From positions 1 to 6,875 of the forward strand of contig JAEMRL010000128.1 of NCBI GenBank assembly GCA_016463385.1: 6,875 bases of DNA, given 5' to 3'. Under the pieces are notes generated by a model. It had not been told where the DNA came from and made no database searches. It was given only the letters and a program-made list of their open reading frames with translations. Positions 5,568 through 6,875 of the stretch are shown here, piece by piece. A program made the position numbers and the translations under genes. This DNA is from Thermoleophilia bacterium (GTDB lineage: Bacteria > Actinomycetota > Thermoleophilia > Miltoncostaeales > Miltoncostaeaceae). Within the stretch, counting starts at the first letter, position 1, and each line of letters begins with the position of its first letter.

Positions 5568-6167
5568 GTGGGGGTGCTGGGCGGCACGTTCGACCCCCCG
5601 CACCTCGGGCACCTGGTCGTGGCCTGTGAGGCGCTCTGGCAGCTGCGGCTCGACGAGGTGCGCCTGGTGCCCGCGGGCCGGCCGCCCCACAAGGACGACC
5701 CGGCCGTCGCCCCGGCCGCCCGCCGGGCCGCCTGGCTGGAGCGCGCGGTCGCCGGACGCGCGGGCCTGGTGGTCTCACGGCTCGAGCTCGAGCGCGACGG
5801 CCTCAGCTACACCGCCGACACCCTCGAGGCGATGGCCGCCGCCGAGCCCGGCGTGCAGCTCTGGTTCATCCTCGGCGCCGACCAGCTCGCCGAGTTCCCC
5901 ACCTGGAGGGCGCCCGAGCGGATCCTCGCCGCCGCCCGCCTGGCCGTGGTGGCGCGCGGCGACGTCGCCCAGGGCGACCTCGACGTCCTCGCCCAGAGCG
6001 TCGCCCCCGGGCGCGCGGACATCGTCGCCGTGCCCGTCATCGGCATCTCCTCGAGCATGATCCGCGAGCGGATCGCCGCCGGGCTGCCCATCGGGCACCT
6101 GGTGCCGCCCGAGGTGGAGCAGGCGCTACTCGACGAGGGTCTGGTACCCTCGCCCGATCGTCGCTGA
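5568..6167 (+). CDS. nadD: Nicotinate-nucleotide adenylyltransferase
   Basis: NadD joins nicotinate mononucleotide and ATP to form deamido-NAD, the shared step of NAD synthesis and salvage. The 199-residue protein opens MGVLGGTFDPPHLGH, the nucleotidyltransferase signature with the (H/T)xGH motif at His12-His15. It continues with RLVPAGRPPHKDD, the FILGADQLAEFPTW segment that follows the substrate-binding loop, and ISSSMIR at 160-166, a conservative form of the ISSTxIR motif. GTG 5568 is the first possible start of the conserved strand; GTG 5574 would delete two residues. No Shine-Dalgarno sequence is seen and the gap to proA is only 16 nt, so translation is probably coupled. rsfS follows, as in many bacteria. 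Confidence 0.96.
   Translation: MGVLGGTFDPPHLGHLVVACEALWQLRLDEVRLVPAGRPPHKDDPAVAPAARRAAWLERAVAGRAGLVVSRLELERDGLSYTADTLEAMAAAEPGVQLWFILGADQLAEFPTWRAPERILAAARLAVVARGDVAQGDLDVLAQSVAPGRADIVAVPVIGISSSMIRERIAAGLPIGHLVPPEVEQALLDEGLVPSPDRR
6142..6150 (+). promoter_or_regulatory. Possible internal promoter for rsfS inside the end of nadD
   Basis: TGG plus TACCCT (6145-6150) has the same extended -10 form (TGN-TANNNT) as the elements before the antitoxin and proA genes. Transcription would begin near 6157, giving a leader of about 30 nt before the proposed rsfS start. As it lies within nadD codons, it may be coincidental. Confidence 0.3.
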
Positions 6168-6186
6168 GGAAACCCAAGAAGGTGCC

Positions 6187-6546
6187 ATCACCACGTCGCT
6201 CGATCTGACCCTGGCCGCCGCCGCGTACGCGGAGTCGAAGAACGCCAGGGACATCGTGATCCTCGACATGCGCGGGCTCGTCGATTACACGGACTACCTG
6301 ATCGTCTGCAGCGGCCAGACGCCCCGGCAGACCAAGGCGATCTCCGATGAGGTTCGCCTGCAGATGAAGAACGAGCACGGCGTCGTGGCGCGCAAGGTGG
6401 AGGGCGCCCGCGAGGGCGAGTGGATCCTCATCGACCTGCTCGACGTGGTCGTCCACGTCTTCACCCCCGAGGCCCGCGACTTCTACCGCCTCGACCGCCT
6501 CTGGCGCGACGCCCCGCGCGAGACCTACGTGGCGGCCGCCTCGTAA
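6187..6546 (+). CDS. rsfS: Ribosomal silencing factor RsfS, start codon uncertain
   Basis: RsfS binds uL14 on the 50S subunit and blocks subunit joining when nutrients are short. The family pattern is complete: ARDIVILDMRGLVDYTDYLIVCSG, then RQTKAISDEVR, KVEGAREGEWILIDLLDVVVHVFTPEARDFYRLDRLW. The first helix (LDLTLAAAAYAESKNA) is also coded and belongs to the fold, but no ATG, GTG, TTG or CTG precedes it in frame back to the stop at 6058. The first ordinary start is GTG 6256, which would remove the helix. I place the start at ATC 6187, after AGAAGG (6177-6182); ACG 6193 is another choice, and a one-base error after GTG 6182 would give a normal start. Stop TAA at 6544. The gene follows nadD by 19 nt. 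Function secure; start tentative. Confidence 0.9.
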   Translation: MTTSLDLTLAAAAYAESKNARDIVILDMRGLVDYTDYLIVCSGQTPRQTKAISDEVRLQMKNEHGVVARKVEGAREGEWILIDLLDVVVHVFTPEARDFYRLDRLWRDAPRETYVAAAS

Positions 6547-6554
6547 CAGCGCCC

Positions 6555-6578
6555 GGGGCCGGCGAAAGCCAGAGCCCC
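6555..6578 (+). terminator. Hairpin with GAAA tetraloop after rsfS
   Basis: GGGGC (6555-6559) pairs with GCCCC (6574-6578), and inside it GGC (6561-6563) pairs with GCC (6568-6570) around a GAAA tetraloop; a single C and AGA form the internal loop. It begins 8 nt after the rsfS stop. No run of T follows, so it may be a weak terminator or the first stem of a structured leader for the next gene. Confidence 0.4.
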
Positions 6579-6614
6579 TCTTGAGGTTCGCGTCTTGAGA
6601 CCGCCGCCGGGCTC

Positions 6615-6642
6615 GGAGAGGCTCCCTCCGGGAACCAGGGAG
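6615..6642 (+). promoter_or_regulatory. Candidate translational switch over the YkgJ-like gene's ribosome-binding site
   Basis: CTCCCT (6622-6627) is perfectly complementary to AGGGAG (6637-6642), which contains the Shine-Dalgarno sequence; their pairing, with a 9-nt loop, would hide it. The same CTCC can instead pair with GGAG at 6615-6618 (3-nt loop), or TCCC (6623-6626) with GGGA (6630-6633), freeing the site. These structures exclude one another, as in regulated leaders. No known riboswitch class was recognised. Confidence 0.35.
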
Positions 6643-6650
6643 GACGAGCG

Positions 6651-6875
6651 CTGGCGAACATCTGCCTCGAGTGCGGGATCTGCTGTGACGGAACGATGTT
6701 CTCGCGCCTGCCCCCGGTGCACGGGGCCGCCGAGGACCCGGAGCGCTCCACCGGAGGGCCCACCGTGATCCACGAGGCGGGGCCGGCCCAGCCCTGCCCG
6801 GCCCATCGCTATGCCTGCACCGTCTACCGCGACCGCCCCGGGGCCTGCCACCACTACGAGTGCGCCCTGCTGCGC
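6651..6875 (+). CDS. YkgJ-family cysteine-cluster protein, partial
   Basis: Seventy-five codons are open to the right edge of the window. The protein begins with C-x2-C-G-x-C-C (Cys5, Cys8, Cys11, Cys12) followed by Cys49, Cys56, Cys66 and Cys71 in the pattern PCPAHRYACTVYRDRPGACHHYEC. That is the YkgJ (Fe-S/zinc cluster) family, which probably binds a metal or iron-sulfur cluster; no precise reaction is established for most members. The frame holds no ATG, GTG or TTG between the upstream stop at 6582-6584 and the first Cys. CTG at 6651 is chosen because AGGGAGGA (6637-6644) lies at ideal spacing, about seven nt from the GGAGG core. The leader before it can form competing hairpins. It lies 104 nt after rsfS in the same direction, possibly in the same transcript. 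Confidence 0.82.
   Translation, partial: MANICLECGICCDGTMFSRLPPVHGAAEDPERSTGGPTVIHEAGPAQPCPAHRYACTVYRDRPGACHHYECALLR

Noticed and set aside
3053..5692. An 879-codon open frame on the minus strand across proB and proA
   Set aside because: It is the antisense shadow of two certain genes. In GC-rich genomes the codon bias of real genes removes stops from the opposite strand; its translation is low-complexity Gly/Val/His/Arg-rich and matches no family I know.
6182..6208. Nine-codon frame from GTG 6182 to TGA 6206 as a separate small gene
   Set aside because: Too short and lies across the rsfS start; kept only as a possible displaced rsfS start.
6547..6650. Known riboswitch classes (cyclic di-GMP, glycine, TPP, cobalamin, fluoride, SAM)
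   Set aside because: None of their conserved cores could be traced in the leader; only hairpin potential is visible.
6637..6668. A CTGGCGAACA string near a GGGAGG motif resembling parts of the ZTP riboswitch
   Set aside because: The order is wrong, the downstream conserved CCGCCTGGGCA-type segment is missing, and the string is part of the YkgJ-like coding sequence.

Overview
The window is very GC-rich, uses almost only G/C-ending codons, and carries an unbroken rplU-rpmA-obg-proB-proA-nadD-rsfS gene order. That combination points to a chromosome of an actinobacterium (Actinomycetota). A deep-branching class such as Thermoleophilia would fit, but this is inference from gene order, base composition and promoter style, not from a phylogenetic marker. 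Seven of the nine conventional start codons are GTG; only the antitoxin and rpmA begin with ATG.

Layout: (1) 1-725, minus strand: the N-terminal two fifths or so of an oligopeptide/nickel-type ABC transporter solute-binding protein, running off the left edge. (2) 726-840: a divergent intergenic region with a promoter for each side and a repeat/palindrome cluster that could be the antitoxin operator. (3) 841-1457: a VapBC/FitAB-type toxin-antitoxin pair (ribbon-helix-helix antitoxin, PIN-domain toxin) overlapping by 4 nt (GTGA). (4) 1458-6546: a housekeeping block. bL21, bL27 and an Obg-family GTPase serve the 50S ribosomal subunit; ProB and ProA carry out the first two steps of proline synthesis; NadD makes the NAD dinucleotide; RsfS silences the 50S subunit in starvation. 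rplU through proB look like one transcript. proA has its own promoter-like sequence in a 107-nt gap, and nadD follows it closely. (5) 6547-6650: an RNA leader with several possible hairpins. (6) 6651-6875: the start of a YkgJ-type cysteine-cluster protein, running off the right edge.

No mobile element, CRISPR array, tRNA or rRNA is visible. The points most worth a second look are: an Obg protein whose GTP-binding motifs G4, G5 and switch II are degenerate and which has no C-terminal domain; two neighbouring genes (rsfS and the YkgJ-like gene) that lack any ATG/GTG/TTG start where their proteins should begin; a set of mutually exclusive hairpins around the YkgJ ribosome-binding site; and a shared extended -10 motif placed 6-8 nt before start codons, suggesting leaderless mRNAs. 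I do not see a clearly new multi-gene system; the window is mostly a conserved housekeeping locus.
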